From the NCBI GenBank assembly GCA_027605045.1, contig JAQFWX010000038.1, positions 372,001-436,000 on the forward strand: 64,000 nucleotides of DNA. The letters are read 5' to 3'. Source of the DNA: Phallus indusiatus. Lineage: Eukaryota > Basidiomycota > Agaricomycetes > Phallales > Phallaceae. The position numbers and the translations under genes are program-made. This document shows, one piece after another, positions 23,546 through 35,400 of this stretch. The notes under the pieces were generated by a model. That model was given only the letters and a program-made list of their open reading frames with translations, had not been told where the DNA came from and searched no databases. Every line of letters begins with the position of its first letter. The first letter of the stretch is position 1.

Positions 23546-25058
23546 ATGCTGGTTCCACACCCTTTCCCCCTCGAACTCTGGGAAGAGATAATCTATTCCG
23601 TCGATTCATCCCCCGACTTATTATCATTGGCATTGGTTTCCAAATTCTTTGATTTCATCATAATACCGCATCATATTCAATATAGAGACATCTGCTGCGA
23701 TTTGCGCAGAGCATATGTTTGGACACATCTGATCGATAACCGTCGTCGCACCAGAGGCATTCGGCGTTTAAAGCTCGTTGACGAAGAAGAATACCTAATT
23801 GAGTTACCTCCCTTACTGGTTCACCCGGACACTTTTTATACAACAGATGAAACCATCGCCGTATCGTCGCTAGTTCAATCCCTTCTACTCATGACCACTC
23901 TAAACCAATTCGAGTGGAAGTCTGCTCCCTGCAACATTTTGAATCTCGTCGACATCTCTCGTTTATTGGTGGATAAAGCCACGAATTTACGCGCTCTGTC
24001 ACTGAGTTATGTATTTCCCTCGGACGCGGAGGAGATTAGCAACTTTACGCAAAATATAAATTCACTTCCGGTCAGGGTTTTCACACAGCCTCGTATTTTT
24101 GAGCTTTTTGCTGACCTTCTATGCCATAGATTTGGGAACTGTGCAACCTCAGCAGAGTTTCCCTGACATACCCATGTCAGTCGGCCCTGGAAATGATCGT
24201 TCAAAGGTGTCCAAATCTTGAAGATCTCTGTTTATATGCACCTTCCCAGGAGTCATATTGTCTTTCAATACTTGAACGTGGAAATTGGCCAAAACTCCGT
24301 CGTTTGTATTTATTAGGGAGGCTGGTCTTTATTGAACAGGACGAGTCCGTCACACTCGAGGAGCAAAAAACCATCGCTAGCAATTTTTTCCGACGACACA
24401 CAGGTATCCAAAGTTTACTCCTGAATGTTCCATTTTTTCCGACTTTTCTCTTCGATTTCTCTTTTAAATTGCTTCGTTCTATCTCATGGAGAGTTTCTGT
24501 CACTTCCAATGTAACTTCTTTACTCTCCCGTTTGGATTTATCCCGAGTCCTACACTATAGAACGAACACCCGTGACATTGACCCCTTGGCTCGAATGGAT
24601 AGCTTGGAAACTTTGCATATAAAGATAGGACCGACATTGCCTTCCGATCTGAAAGATTTCATTCAGAACGCTCCTAATTTAAAGAAGCTAAATCTTACTG
24701 GTAAAGCACATTCAAAAAGCATAGTAAATATTTTAATATCAATCACTGCGAACATTATAACTGACTTTAGAATTATAACCAGATATCGTTGATATCTTGC
24801 TTGATTCAATGCAGCAGGCTCACGCATGTTTACCTCTCTACCCTTTTCCACTCTTCTGAAGTGAAAAAACTTCCGAGAAGGTTATCGAGGATTAAGACAC
24901 TTAAATACATACAAGTGTCTATCAAACACGAGGATCTCTTCATGAAGATCGACAGAAATGCCACTAACGGCTACTCTGGGTATCACCTCGTACCGTACTC
25001 TAAATCCATTATCGGACAGCCTCCATCCGAGTGGGGGGATTTCTTCTATGACCTGTGA
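23546..25058 (+). CDS. F-box/LRR-like protein, intact paralogue of 1-1529
   Basis: Exons 23546-24070, 24130-24723 and 24783-25058, both introns phase 0; 464 aa. F-box-like N-terminus (PHPFPLELWEEIIYSVDSS, then LLSLALVSKFFDFIIIPHHI) and weak leucine-rich repeats (CPNLEDLCLYAPSQ; NAPNLKKLNLTGKA). It is predicted to link a target to an SCF ubiquitin ligase. Intron 1 starts GTCAGG and sits at the same codon as intron 1 of the left-edge paralogue (after LP). The end PPSEWGDFFYDL is the reference for the frameshift inferred in that paralogue. It lies head-on to the inverted HET-like cassette, about 400 bp from the partner gene's stop. Such F-box genes are usually large lineage-expanded families, and the target is unknown. 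Confidence 0.8.
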
Positions 25059-25454
25059 TGCCTCGATGTACATTTAGTTGGGTTTGTTGGTATTCGGCTT
25101 TTACGTTGTATGCCGGCACATGTCTATGGCTCCTAACCCTTAATTGCTAGTGTTCAGAAACTTCTGGCACTCTTTTCTTTTCAGGTTGTATCCCCCTTCT
25201 ACACTCGTATTACCATAATCAGCCTTCTGATTCCTTGTTTCGGATGGTCTTCCTCGTTCTCTGTACCTCGTCAAATAGATCAATTTTCGTCTTTTTTTTT
25301 TCATTTAATACAGGTCCAAAAACTATTATGCAACGTTTCTCGAACTCTATCCGCTTATTCATAATCCACCATTCGGTTCAATAAGACGTTTAGCCTCAGT
25401 TCAGGGGCATTCGATCTTTTTCGTTTTATTATTCGTTACATTGTCCTGACAACT
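25059..25454. other. Convergent spacer
   Basis: T-rich 3' flanks of the F-box gene (+) and the cassette partner gene (-). No homology to the GPI-gene fragment that flanks the other cassette copy was seen here. Confidence 0.45.
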
Positions 25455-26700
25455 TTAACGGGTTTCCAGGCTTTGAGTGCCATTGTGGGCACGGTACATT
25501 TCTGTCTATTAGTGATTCATTGTCAATATTCGTCAGATATATGTTTCAAGCATGTGAATGTAAATATCTCACCCTCGTCGTTCTTCTTCCCAGAGCAGCA
25601 TCGTGAACAGCTTCAGCTGTTTGATGATTTGGATGTCTCCCAACAAGGACACTTCCTTTCGTTAAATTATCGTTGATATAAGTGTAGTCGGTATGCTTCC
25701 CGCCTGAATCCGGTAAGATACTCTCCACAAAACCGACAGATACTGAACCCGTGGCCTGACAAGTCGCCATGATTTTGTCCAGAAGACTTGATTTAGGTCC
25801 CTTAACCGTTTCCAAAAAGATGGGTTCAGAAGAGTCCGGGAGACTCAGCTGCGGAAACAGGCTGAGACATTCTTTGACGGTCGATCCAAATAGCATTACG
25901 ATAGGTAGTAAATAGCTATTGGACGCTGTCAAAACGCAAATAGCCCTATAGATCCACCCGGACAACTGTAAGGCAACCGCAAACGCACGGGCCAAATGAC
26001 GTTGCCGGCCATGATAACGTTTGACCAAAGGTACAGCTGCATCTTCGAGATTGACATGCCCAAGCTCTCCCGTGATGTTCGTATTAAATCTGCCTTTTTT
26101 GGTCCCCGGTTCGTGCACTAGAACCAGAATGTGATTCGTCGTCATACCGATATGTAAAGCGTAGAATCGCGGCTTCTTGACCAGCCGAGGTGGGAAATAT
26201 TTTGGAAATTGAGAAACGTATATCCCCTCGCAGATCTGGATGATAATTCCAAATAAAGCGAGGTATCCTTCTCGCCCTTGACTAGCAATGGCAAGACCAT
26301 ACAAAGCGTAAAAAATTTGGGCCGCAAGGGCGATTATCAAAACGCGATGTCGCCATCCGAACTTGGCAGTGAAATGGGCTTCTTTGAGCTGGATCATTGT
26401 AACGCCAGCAGGCTGCTTTTCCCAAGTGTCGTTGTACAAAGCATGCATCCACGGGGCAGCAACGGACCGGGTAGCACCGGATGCAATATCAGATATAACG
26501 AGACCTTTCACATATCCATCGTCGGGGAAATCTTCTTCAAGTGGGTTGGACTGCCAACCGAGTGAAAGCGGGACTGGGATATAATCGCAAGCAGGTCGTA
26601 GTATCTCGCGAATACCTGTTTTTCGTTGTGGTATTACTGAGACGGCCAACTCTAAGAATTTAGAAAAGGGAGTTCCGGATGGATTGAAGATGTTGGACAT
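25455..26700 (-). CDS. Uncharacterised membrane protein, HET-like cassette partner (copy B)
   Basis: Minus-strand exons 26700-25573 and 25505-25455; 392 aa, the same exon lengths as copy A. Starts MSNIFNPSGTPFSK; membrane segments HRVLIIALAAQIFYALYGLA, YLALFGIIIQICEGIYV and WIYRAICVLTASNSYLLPI. The shared last exon ends with a TR dipeptide in both copies (here via THNGTQ-like sequence, MYRAHNGTQSLETR). It lies 536 bp downstream of the intact HET-like gene, on the same strand. Two intact copies with mostly conservative changes argue for purifying selection. Family not recognised, role unknown; the link with the HET-like protein rests on co-duplication and order only. Confidence 0.82.
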
Positions 26701-27236
26701 GACGAGATGAGAAACGAGGGTAGTACGTGCCACGGCCCACAGCGTTCGCTATAAATACGTGAAAAAAAAAACTGATGCAAAAGGGCCGTAATGTATTAAT
26801 TAAAACATCACCTAAGATCACTAGCATGTCAGAAACGTTCACCAGTGAACAAACAAATTGACATGGTAGCACAGCCTGTAACTGTTGTCAGCGCTCAATT
26901 TTATCTCGCTTGAAACTCATGGCGTACGTCGTGATATAGGAGAGCGCTATCAAGGGGGTGACCGGTGATGCATATGTCAAGATCTCAAAAGGAATTCTCA
27001 TTTGACAGGGAGAGTTATCTGAAACAGACGAAGAGGGTGTCTGGTTATAGTAAGAACATCAGGAGCTAAGAGAGTTATGTAAATTTCAAGGTTACATATT
27101 TGAGTAAAATAACGCAAAGTGCTAGGTCCAATTTATATTTTATTTACAACGAAAAAAAAACAGTATCAAAAAATTCAATCAGCATTGTAGTACCCTATAC
27201 CCAAAACAAAAGAGCGAAAATCAGATTTTTTTTTTT
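26701..27236. other. Spacer between HET-like gene and partner (copy B)
   Basis: Contains the conserved T-run plus TATTTATAG element close to the partner ATG (minus strand), likely the end of a leader intron, and the 3' end of the HET-like gene. No further gene seen. Confidence 0.45.
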
Positions 27237-29291
27237 TTAATGAGTGACTTTTTGAGGTGGTCCTCCGCCCACATAAACTGTGCCAGCTTCAACAGCTTGT
27301 GCCAAAGCATACGTCGGTAAATTAGCCATTCCAACTTTAGGTGCTATAGTATTACCCTTGCCTTCGGGTCGATTGAGCAACATACAAGTTACTCCGCATC
27401 CGTGGAGAGCCAGAATAACTAAATCGTTGGGCTTGTCAATAACAGTGACCGGTACAACAACTTTACTTTGAATGTCGACTAGAAATGCAGACCAGCACTT
27501 GTGATCGATACCCTTTTCATGTTCACGGAGCACCTCTTGGGGAGAAGCCCATCTCGGACAGAGTTGTTCATCGCCCCAATGCTTGATGTCCGTTAAACTA
27601 GGATCCTGTTCTTTCAATTTCTTCGCGGCGTCGTGCCATGATGTGGTATCCACATAAATCCAGCCCTCCCTGACAACGTAGACTGTACTCGCCACCAAAT
27701 CAAGAATGGCGTACAGTATACAAGCGCAATAAAAAATAGACGTTCCTCCTCCGAAATTCGCCCTTCCGAACAGCGCTCCCCCAAAGATCAAAGCCAAAAC
27801 GAACAAGACAGTTTGTGCGAGATGTCTGATTCCTTTGAGTTCATCATTATTGTAGAGTCCGGCGCCGTCTCGTCTCATCGAAGATTGGATTGGAACAGTT
27901 TTTGGATGCACGACGCACAATGTAGGTTGCAGCGTGTCGTCTGACATGACAGACCGGACAGGAAACGCGGTAACCAAGGGTTCAAGTCGTTCGTTTCCTT
28001 CTGCTGGCGCAATCGGTTTCCCCCACCATCGATAGCTCGGAACTTTAAACTCTGCGAGGCTGCAGACGGCTGCCAAACTCGCAGCGTTGTAGAATCCCTG
28101 GTTGAGCTCGAGCAGCCACGCCAGGTCCTGCCATCCATCTTTTCCAGTAAGATCGGTGAGACGCGCTCGTCGCGGTAAAAGTCCATTGAGACCTTTACCG
28201 AGAAACTGATGGTCCCTGAAGTTGTCAGCTTCGTCACGGTGAATAGCTTCAACGACCAGAGAATGAATGACAGTTTGCCAAGACGCTGCCCCTGCATTGG
28301 TCGAGTGCTGCATGACCCCATACAAGTGCCATCGACTGGCACGAGCAGCTTCGGTTTGTATGCGACGACGAAACTGATCTCCGTAGTTGAACGTGATATG
28401 GGTGACCAATCGCTCGTCTTCTACTTCTTCTTTGCGACGAGTGAGAATGAGAACATTCCTAGCATGCAAAATCTCGGCGAGAGTGAAAAGACGTTTGTTC
28501 CAGCTACAATCGAGACCGACGTGCTCGCAATTCACCACATCGCAAAAGACACAGACATTTTCAGCCCCAGTGAAGATGTCTGCTAGAAGACCGACTTCAG
28601 TTCTTCTTTCTTCTTCCTCAGCTTGCGGGTGAGTGGTGTTGATAGATGAAAGACAAAATTCGTCAAGCCAGATGTATTCGGTTTTCTGTTTCGTCAAACC
28701 GTCCCTTCGTCTGGCCGAAGCATATTCTTGCAGAACCATTTGCGAGATTCTTTTTCTGTCGCGGAGGCTGTACGTGCGTCCACCCTCGGGATTAGGGTCG
28801 AGTAATGTCTGTCCAGCTTCGTCGAAAAGAACACGAGCGCAGCTCATGGCATAGCTGATAGCGTTGTAGGTCGCGCCAACGGGTTTTTCCGTCCAAGGTA
28901 TTTGCTGAAATATGAAATCGCCTTCATCGTCAAAGTCCACGCGTAAAATCCATCTAGGATATAACCCAGTCGGAGAATATTTTCCGGGATCTCCTGTCGG
29001 AGACGCATACAAAATCGCATGTGGTGTATTTGAGTACTCCACGAACCAGGCGAGTTGCTTCAAGAACTCTTTGACCGATCCAACATAGTTGTGTGGAATA
29101 AATATGTAGATGGGGGCGAAGACTATCGCTACGACTACCCTAATAAATCCTGAAATCACGTGGAGGGAGTTGTCTGGATCTTTCGCGAACCAGAAGCAGG
29201 ACTTTACCCCAGGGTCCTCTTGAAAGAGTCTGGAAAGTCGAGCGTGTTTTTGGAGAACTTCAATGGACTCAGAGATGGAGCCGAATGGCAT
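27237..29291 (-). CDS. HET-like (heterokaryon-incompatibility type) membrane protein
   Basis: Single-exon gene of 684 aa, unusual in this intron-rich window. The N-terminal third carries NAISYAMSCARVLFDE and then TEYIWLDEFCLSS, which matches the YLWIDxxCI motif at the heart of HET domains, followed by GLLADIFTGAENVCVFCD. The middle has QDLAWLLELNQGFYNAASLA. Predicted membrane stretches are HVISGFIRVVVAIVFAPIYI, TVLFVLALIFGGALFG and FYCACILYAILDLVAS; the C-terminal part carries WIYVDTTSWHDAAKK and LVILALHGCGVTCMLLNRPE. HET domains trigger cell death on non-self recognition in filamentous fungi; whether this divergent protein does so is inference. Its paralogue at 12650-14475 is dead, so this may be the only working copy in the window. 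The partner gene follows on the same strand. Confidence 0.72.
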   Translation of the reverse strand: MPFGSISESIEVLQKHARLSRLFQEDPGVKSCFWFAKDPDNSLHVISGFIRVVVAIVFAPIYIFIPHNYVGSVKEFLKQLAWFVEYSNTPHAILYASPTGDPGKYSPTGLYPRWILRVDFDDEGDFIFQQIPWTEKPVGATYNAISYAMSCARVLFDEAGQTLLDPNPEGGRTYSLRDRKRISQMVLQEYASARRRDGLTKQKTEYIWLDEFCLSSINTTHPQAEEEERRTEVGLLADIFTGAENVCVFCDVVNCEHVGLDCSWNKRLFTLAEILHARNVLILTRRKEEVEDERLVTHITFNYGDQFRRRIQTEAARASRWHLYGVMQHSTNAGAASWQTVIHSLVVEAIHRDEADNFRDHQFLGKGLNGLLPRRARLTDLTGKDGWQDLAWLLELNQGFYNAASLAAVCSLAEFKVPSYRWWGKPIAPAEGNERLEPLVTAFPVRSVMSDDTLQPTLCVVHPKTVPIQSSMRRDGAGLYNNDELKGIRHLAQTVLFVLALIFGGALFGRANFGGGTSIFYCACILYAILDLVASTVYVVREGWIYVDTTSWHDAAKKLKEQDPSLTDIKHWGDEQLCPRWASPQEVLREHEKGIDHKCWSAFLVDIQSKVVVPVTVIDKPNDLVILALHGCGVTCMLLNRPEGKGNTIAPKVGMANLPTYALAQAVEAGTVYVGGGPPQKVTH

Positions 29292-30306
29292 GTTATATGC
29301 TGGGGAATAGAATAGAGATTAGAACTCGAGACGAACAACTGCAGACCCTAAAGTACATACTTGCCCACTAGTAATAATGAGCGACGATGTCAAGGAGGAG
29401 GAGAATGTCTTTTCTCCTTCTCTTTTGCGAGTCGATTAAATAAGCTCTCAACGCACTCTAGATCTTAATCTGTTAATTAGATCATGAAAAAATGTACACG
29501 AAATGAACTAACAAACCATGGCTGTGAATTCCCGGATGATACACCCGTTTTTGGCTGTTGAGAATTTTGCCCTCAAAATAAACTAATTTTTTTTGCCTGA
29601 AAGTATCGTCTAATCTCAGTGATTATACTAAGTTGGGCTAATGCAACTATATACCTTGTGATTGATTTAGCCAGCGATCATCACGTTTTCACACGTTTCA
29701 GAGGCCTGATTGGCAGTTTTTCCTGAATAGCCGTGACAAAGGAAACATAATCTCAGTCGAACAAATTCTATTGTTCCTCGCAGCAGTGACCGACTCAGGA
29801 GAATCTTCCCAAATGAGATATCTACACCGCCTGGCACGAACGCATAGCTAATGTCAATCGAAATTATAGACCGAATTTTTTGACAGAAGCCAAGTCCAAT
29901 GCCTTCATTGAGCGCGCACAATAGACAGGCACAAAGGTTTTTAGCACGACTTGATATGAATTAGACGAGAACATAATGCACAAATCCGGAGACTGAGGCA
30001 GAGATCCATCAGCTAAGAAAAAGTCATTGCTTGAATCTAATATATATGTCAAACAGGAGTAACCAGGAAGCTGTGTGTATATATGCAAAGATAGCCATCT
30101 TTGGGTATAATAATAATATATGAACGCCCTGAAATGCTGTATCGTTCATCAATAAACCAGAAAAACAAGAAACAAAAATACCCCATATCTAATTAATGAG
30201 GATCAGTCGCCAAGGTAAAATGTCAATGTTAGGCTGAAACCATACGATAATCAAAATTCTCTCCTTCCTGTAATACGTCGACGAAAAAAAAGTGGGGGGA
30301 ATATCA
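29292..30306. other. Intergenic region
   Basis: Promoter of the HET-like gene (-) and 3' flank of the transporter gene. Two overlapping minus-strand ORFs (29667-29921, 29864-30088) have no recognisable motif and no splice partner, so no gene is called. Confidence 0.45.
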
Positions 30307-31800
30307 TTAATCTTCAGTTTTTACTTCAGAAGGCTTCCGTTCTTCCATCATGATAGGTTGTGACTCGACATCGTTTGGTCTCTGTGCGTTCTTATTTTCT
30401 CCAGCTGACGGAGTTGATTCCCGCGCTTTAACCCAAGTGTACAATCTGTGTTTAATAATATTTCCATCAAGATACTAACATGGAAATAAGGAGCGCGGGG
30501 GTGACATACAATGTTCCGCACAAGATCGTAAAAACCGACGCGGCCCTTTCGCTAATGAAAAAAAGAATAGGGATAAAAATAGTGTTATAGCCAGAGAAGA
30601 CTGAACCTTACGTCGTTAAGACATTGTGGAAATATTTCACTCCTATGGCAACTTGTAAAACACTTCTGGCGGCCTACGATAAATATAGATAAAGATGACG
30701 TGTGAGAGAGGGAGAAAAAAAAGCAAAAAAAAAAAGAGGCGTTACGCTGGAAAACATGTGCGTTACGGGGCTGGTCACTTTTACGCTCAAGATACCTGCG
30801 ATGCTAATCATAAATCCAACGACACCGGTTACGAGATTACCCCAAGCAAATGTTTTCCAGTCCCAAGAATGGCCCTGAGTCATTGCTACGAACTCTGCTA
30901 CTTCACCCTTGAGCGAAGCCACGAGTCCTAATATTACTCCAGCCCCAAAGTTGGACCAGTATGATAGTTCCGTAGGTGAATTGTTGACATGTGGAAGAGT
31001 AGTCTTTATCATGACGGTGTGTAACGCAATAGACTAAAGAAAATGATTATCATTAAAAATGAGGGAAAGCTTCTTGATAGAAGCAGGGGTATGACGCGCG
31101 ATTACGTACAAGAGACGACAGAAAACCATAAAACAAGGCTTTGGGCGATATAACCGACCGTTCAGGCAATACATCCGAAGGTGAAATTCCAATGAAGAAA
31201 CCAATTGTAACAACGGCAGCACATCCGCATACTTTGAGACTAGGGGCAGTCCGACCATGAAGCGCGACGACGGATATGGTGAGAGGTAAAACCAGCCCAC
31301 GGGCAACTTGATAAAACGCAGGTTCGACGTCTCGTAAGCACAAAGCGTTGAACATGAATCCAGCGGCATCGATTAAAAGTAGTGGAGCCAGCTTTTTGGC
31401 CGTCGTTAAGTTGAGGTTTGGGATTGAGATGGCGGATGAGAGAGGAGAAGTCAAGTGCAGGAGGATGACTGTCATCATTGACTGGAAGAACATGAAAAGA
31501 ATGGCGAGATTAGGTGCTGAGTCGAGGACACTTTTGTTGACGAAGACCATCTAATTGGACAGTAAGTTTTCTTCCATGTTCTTTCAGGATTCTTTTTTCC
31601 TTATACGACTTCACTAACAATTAAAGCGGCAACCATATAGAATGAGACGACAGCGACAACCTGTAGGTTTATCATTGTAACCGAGTATGGGGGGATAAGA
31701 ATGGAGGAAGTAAAGACAGGAAGAGCGGATGGCCTTTGATATTTACGGCTCTGTCATGCCGTAGCTTGACAGAACCACGATGTCGCCCACAGCAGTCCAT
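30307..31800 (-). CDS. Nucleotide-sugar transporter, TPT/SLC35C (GDP-fucose transporter)-like
   Basis: Minus-strand exons 31660-31619, 31550-31110, 31033-30746, 30673-30612, 30551-30510 and 30445-30307 give 338 codons including the stop. A first exon 31800-31747 (18 aa) fits in phase but is uncertain, because an in-frame ATG also exists at 31854. About ten membrane segments are expected; visible ones include VVAVVSFYMVAALIMVFVNK, PLTISVVALHG and VTGVVGFMISIAGILSVKVT. The blocks FVNKSVL near the N-terminus and KVTSPVTHM before the last helices, with a final LLYTWVKARES, are typical of Golgi nucleotide-sugar transporters of the GDP-fucose type. It would import an activated sugar into the Golgi for glycoprotein synthesis. 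The charged tail (MMEERKPSEVKTED) faces the cytosol. Exact substrate unproven. Confidence 0.82.
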
Positions 31801-32738
31801 GGAACCAAAGAAAACCCTTGCATGGGCGAAAACCACCGCGTCCTTCCCCAGCAATAAGGGAAAAGCTTTACCTTTACTTGAACTGAAATGAAAGTACGGT
31901 AAATAGCTTGAGATTTTGCAATAATTATCACGAGTGAATCGAGTATGCTTGTACTGGCGAACAACAACTAGTTACTAGTGGCGGGAGATTAGATGATTGA
32001 ATTCAAAATCAATCTAACAACATGAGGCGGTTCCCGAGACTCAATTGTAAGAAGCTGCTCGTGATGATTTTTTTAACGAGTAGATATGGATAAACAGGAA
32101 ATGTGTCGCCAAACAAAAACTCCTATGTACACTGAACGATGAGCTCGATCAAAGCATCATCCAATTGCAAGCAAGTACCACACTAGCAGCCACAGTCTCA
32201 TCGCGGGAGCATGGCTCGATTAACCAGATTCTTGATGGTATCAACAGTTCAGGAAATCACTAACTGAATGAAGAAGGTTGAAGGTGGGGCAACTTGAAAC
32301 AACTCGTTTTTTTCTTATTTTGAGACGTTGGGACTTTCTGGGTACAAAAATTTGTTCAACAGCCGATAACTGGTTTCGATAGTCGATGGGGTATTATATT
32401 TTATGACCATAGCAGAAACAAACAAGTGCTGGATACAAAGTCAAAACTTTGGACGATGACCGATGACCGGGACTGGTGACCGGTAATGGCCTCGGAAGCT
32501 CTAAGCAGGAAGGAAAGAATTGTGTGACATTTTCCCCCGGGTAACGCGTTCACACGGTCAGCTTTTCCTTTCGCGTCTTTCTTTTTTCCCTCCTCCCTAT
32601 TAACCAACTTCGGCGAGTTTTGCTTATTCCTCCCCCCCGTCATATGCTCAACAGCTCTCGCCTCGTTTTGACTGAGCATTAGTATTGTAACCTGCCAACC
32701 CATTCTTTTTTTTTCTGTCTATATACAATCTTTTCGCG
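31801..32738. other. Divergent promoter region
   Basis: Between the nucleotide-sugar transporter (-) and the Ser/Thr-rich membrane protein (+). A pyrimidine-rich stretch lies just before the ATG at 32739. No defined motif seen. Confidence 0.45.
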
Positions 32739-34158
32739 ATGTCGCTTACTGGTCAGGCTACAGTTACTTCACTAGTCGCTCTCGGGCCAACCTTCGACTC
32801 CGGCGACTCTGCTCCCCCACCTAGCATTTTACCCACCACCTTCACTATTCTCACCAATCCATCCTCCCTGTCTTCTGTACCAACTGTCGTTACTGTGTTT
32901 AATTCAAACAGTACCAGCAGTGGTGCAGCCAGCGCGCACTCCTCCAAAGTCTCAACCGGCGTTGTCGTGGGCATTGCCGTCGCTGTGTTCGCCACTTTAG
33001 CCATCGGGCTGGTGGTCTTCATGTCAATGCGACATAAGAACAGGATGGCCCGTCGGCCCAAAGGGAATAGGAAGTCGTGGAATAAATTGGATGACGGTGC
33101 TGCCGGTGGTCACGGTCATGCAGCATCCCCGGGGAGGAAAGGTGCCATGACCGATGTCCCTATGCGTAACGTGGTGGAGAAAAACACTGCCTCTCCTAAC
33201 CCTCAATCTCAGTCACCTCCTGGTGGATCCGTTCCCTTCCAAAACGTCAAAGCTCAAGCAGACCGTGCACCCATTGCACCCATAATAACAGATCATCCTT
33301 TTTCCCAAAATGTTCGTCATGTATCAAACAACTCCCCTGCTCAAACAACTGCTCCTTACCCCACTTCTAAACACCCGTACGCCGTCGACCCGCCACCACA
33401 GACAACGCCGGCGTCGTCTTCTCAGCCCTCAAGGAGCCAGACTCAGCTGGGAGAAGACGGGGCGAACGGCACCAACATACCTAATCCATTCCTTTCTCGT
33501 TCACCATCCAATTCATCAGCCTACCATTCTTTGTACAACACCACCTCCGCGGATCACGATGCATACACGTCAACCCTTACCGCTTTTCCAGCTGTTCAAA
33601 TGGCCTTACGCCTTAACTCTGTTGCCAGTTCAACCGATTACACAGAAGACAAAAGTCCTAGTCCCACTCAATCTCATCATCCGGATATCTCTAGTACTTA
33701 CTTGGACGTAGAACACCAACACGATGTTAGGAAGAGCTACGAGTCTCTTTACGAGCAGTACACTTCTCCCTCCCAGACCGAATCCCGCCCGACTACGGCG
33801 TACTCTTCCTCTCAGCCGAGATTCGGGGCGATACAAGACATCATCACCGCGCTTGATACGGATACTCAGCCGCCCACGGCGTGGAAAAATGATAATGTCA
33901 ACCGCGGAAGCAGCAGACTCAGCTTAGGAGAGGACCTCTTAGATCCTTCAATGACGGCCAAGTGAGTATTTGTGCGGGGTCCTTGGTTTGCTTCGGGAAA
34001 ATTTTTGTGCTGCTTTCATTTATCATGTAACTCATGTTCTAACAACTTTTTTTTATCCTAGTCACGAACGTGGCCACGATCAGATAAATAGTTTCCCCTT
34101 GCCACCTGGAACTAAGGGCAATAACGCCTCGCGAAACCCATTCAAGGACCGAATTTGA
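32739..34158 (+). CDS. Ser/Thr-rich single-pass membrane protein (SKG6/MID2-like layout), first of three
   Basis: Exons 32739-33961 and 34062-34158; 439 aa. Layout: Thr/Ser-rich outer part of about 70 aa (STSSGAASAHSS), one membrane helix (STGVVVGIAVAVFATLAIGL), a basic stop-transfer (RHKNRMARRPKGNRK), then a long disordered Ser/Pro/Thr-rich cytoplasmic tail. No cleavable signal peptide is obvious, so the helix may act as a signal anchor. This is the plan of fungal wall-stress sensors and SKG6-type axial proteins, but no diagnostic domain is seen. It is the first of three neighbouring genes with the same plan (34633-35400 and 36050-37318). Confidence 0.78.
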
Positions 34159-34632
34159 TCACTACATCCAGAGATCCAACATGTTCGCTACCCCGGTTGT
34201 TGTTTGAGTTAATTTCTTGCTTCATTATTTTTCTTCCTAAATGATACTGCAGAAGTCAGATTCGTATTTTTGAAACTGTCATTACTTTATCTTTTATCTT
34301 TTTTTACTCCTCTTAACTCCTTCTCACTGATGGAGCAAGAATTTTTGTCTACCTTTTTTCTCATCCAACTTTCCCGGCGACAATTGACTTATCAAGCAGG
34401 ATGTCCCTGTCTTCGATCTGTATAAATGTACTTACACAGTCTAATTTCATTTTATTTATTGCTTGAATTGATAAACTTAAACTTCGCGCGTTTGAATAAC
34501 GGTATTTAAATATGCAACTCGTACTCTCAATGAAGATATCCAACTGCCAATTTCTTTACAAGCGTAAGAAAGGTCGTGGGTAAGGAAATATCATAAAAGA
34601 ATAACTCTATCGTCCCTCAATATTTCCGAAAA
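34159..34632. other. Convergent spacer
   Basis: AT-rich 3' flanks of two single-pass membrane protein genes. Nothing else seen. Confidence 0.45.
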
Positions 34633-35400
34633 CTAGATATACGTATAGTGGGCTATTGATTTGTCAAGAAATATATCATCAAACAAGCCATTGAACAACT
34701 TACTTGGCGTAGCCGGAGATATCGTGATCAAAGGGGGCTGAACATTATTCTTCTCCTCATCAGAGAGAGTAAGGTAAACACGCGAGTAGGCAGGCGGAGC
34801 TCCCTTTACCTGTACAGAACCTGCAGAGTGAGACACTCCCTCCCTCACGTTCGGGTTGTTCGTCGGAGTGGTGAATGCGCTACCGTGTGGATCTCTGTTG
34901 GGAGATCCTAGATCGATTTGCGACCACGTCTCGGCGTTTGATGCCCCAGAATTTCCAGAGTTTTGACCAGCTCTATTCGGACTTGTAGGAGTGGATAAGC
35001 CCACCGTAGCTTGGGAGCGGCGAGCTCCAGCTCCGAAAGGAGTGAGTTTGGCCAAAATGCGATTTTTCTTCGCGACAGACACCAACGCTCTAGGAGGGCG
35101 GGTAAGATGAGACGTGTCAGCGTATGAATAAGGATTGGAGGCTATAAAGGTTTCTTCGACATCTGGAAAGCCGTCGCTGGCTTTTGTTCCGATAGGAAAC
35201 GTCTTTTCGTCATGTCCGTCTTCGTCAACGTAAAGATGCTGCGGTAGGCCTATATGGCGAGTTCGAAGAGTAGTCTTCTGGCTTCTCCTACGAAATACGA
35301 AAAAAGGAATGACCAATACCCCAGCGAGTATAAGCACTATGACTACGATAATTGCGGGGTTCAATCCACCGGATCCTTTATCTGTTGCGACGGGTGACAT
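34633..35400 (-). CDS. Single-pass membrane protein with long cytoplasmic tail, second of three
   Basis: Intronless ORF of 255 aa. It has a very short outer part (MSPVATDKGSGGLN), one strong helix (PAIIVVIVLILAGVLVIPFF), the basic stop-transfer RRRSQK, and a Ser/Thr/Pro-rich tail (STPTSPNRAGQ; KGAPPAYSRVYLTLSDEEKN). PPAYSR looks like a PPxY-type element that WW-domain proteins such as Rsp5 could bind. No family recognised. Confidence 0.7.
   Translation of the reverse strand: MSPVATDKGSGGLNPAIIVVIVLILAGVLVIPFFVFRRRSQKTTLRTRHIGLPQHLYVDEDGHDEKTFPIGTKASDGFPDVEETFIASNPYSYADTSHLTRPPRALVSVAKKNRILAKLTPFGAGARRSQATVGLSTPTSPNRAGQNSGNSGASNAETWSQIDLGSPNRDPHGSAFTTPTNNPNVREGVSHSAGSVQVKGAPPAYSRVYLTLSDEEKNNVQPPLITISPATPSKLFNGLFDDIFLDKSIAHYTYI

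Noticed and set aside
29667..30088. Two overlapping minus-strand ORFs of 84 and 74 aa
   Set aside because: No motif, no splice partner and no paralogue in the window.
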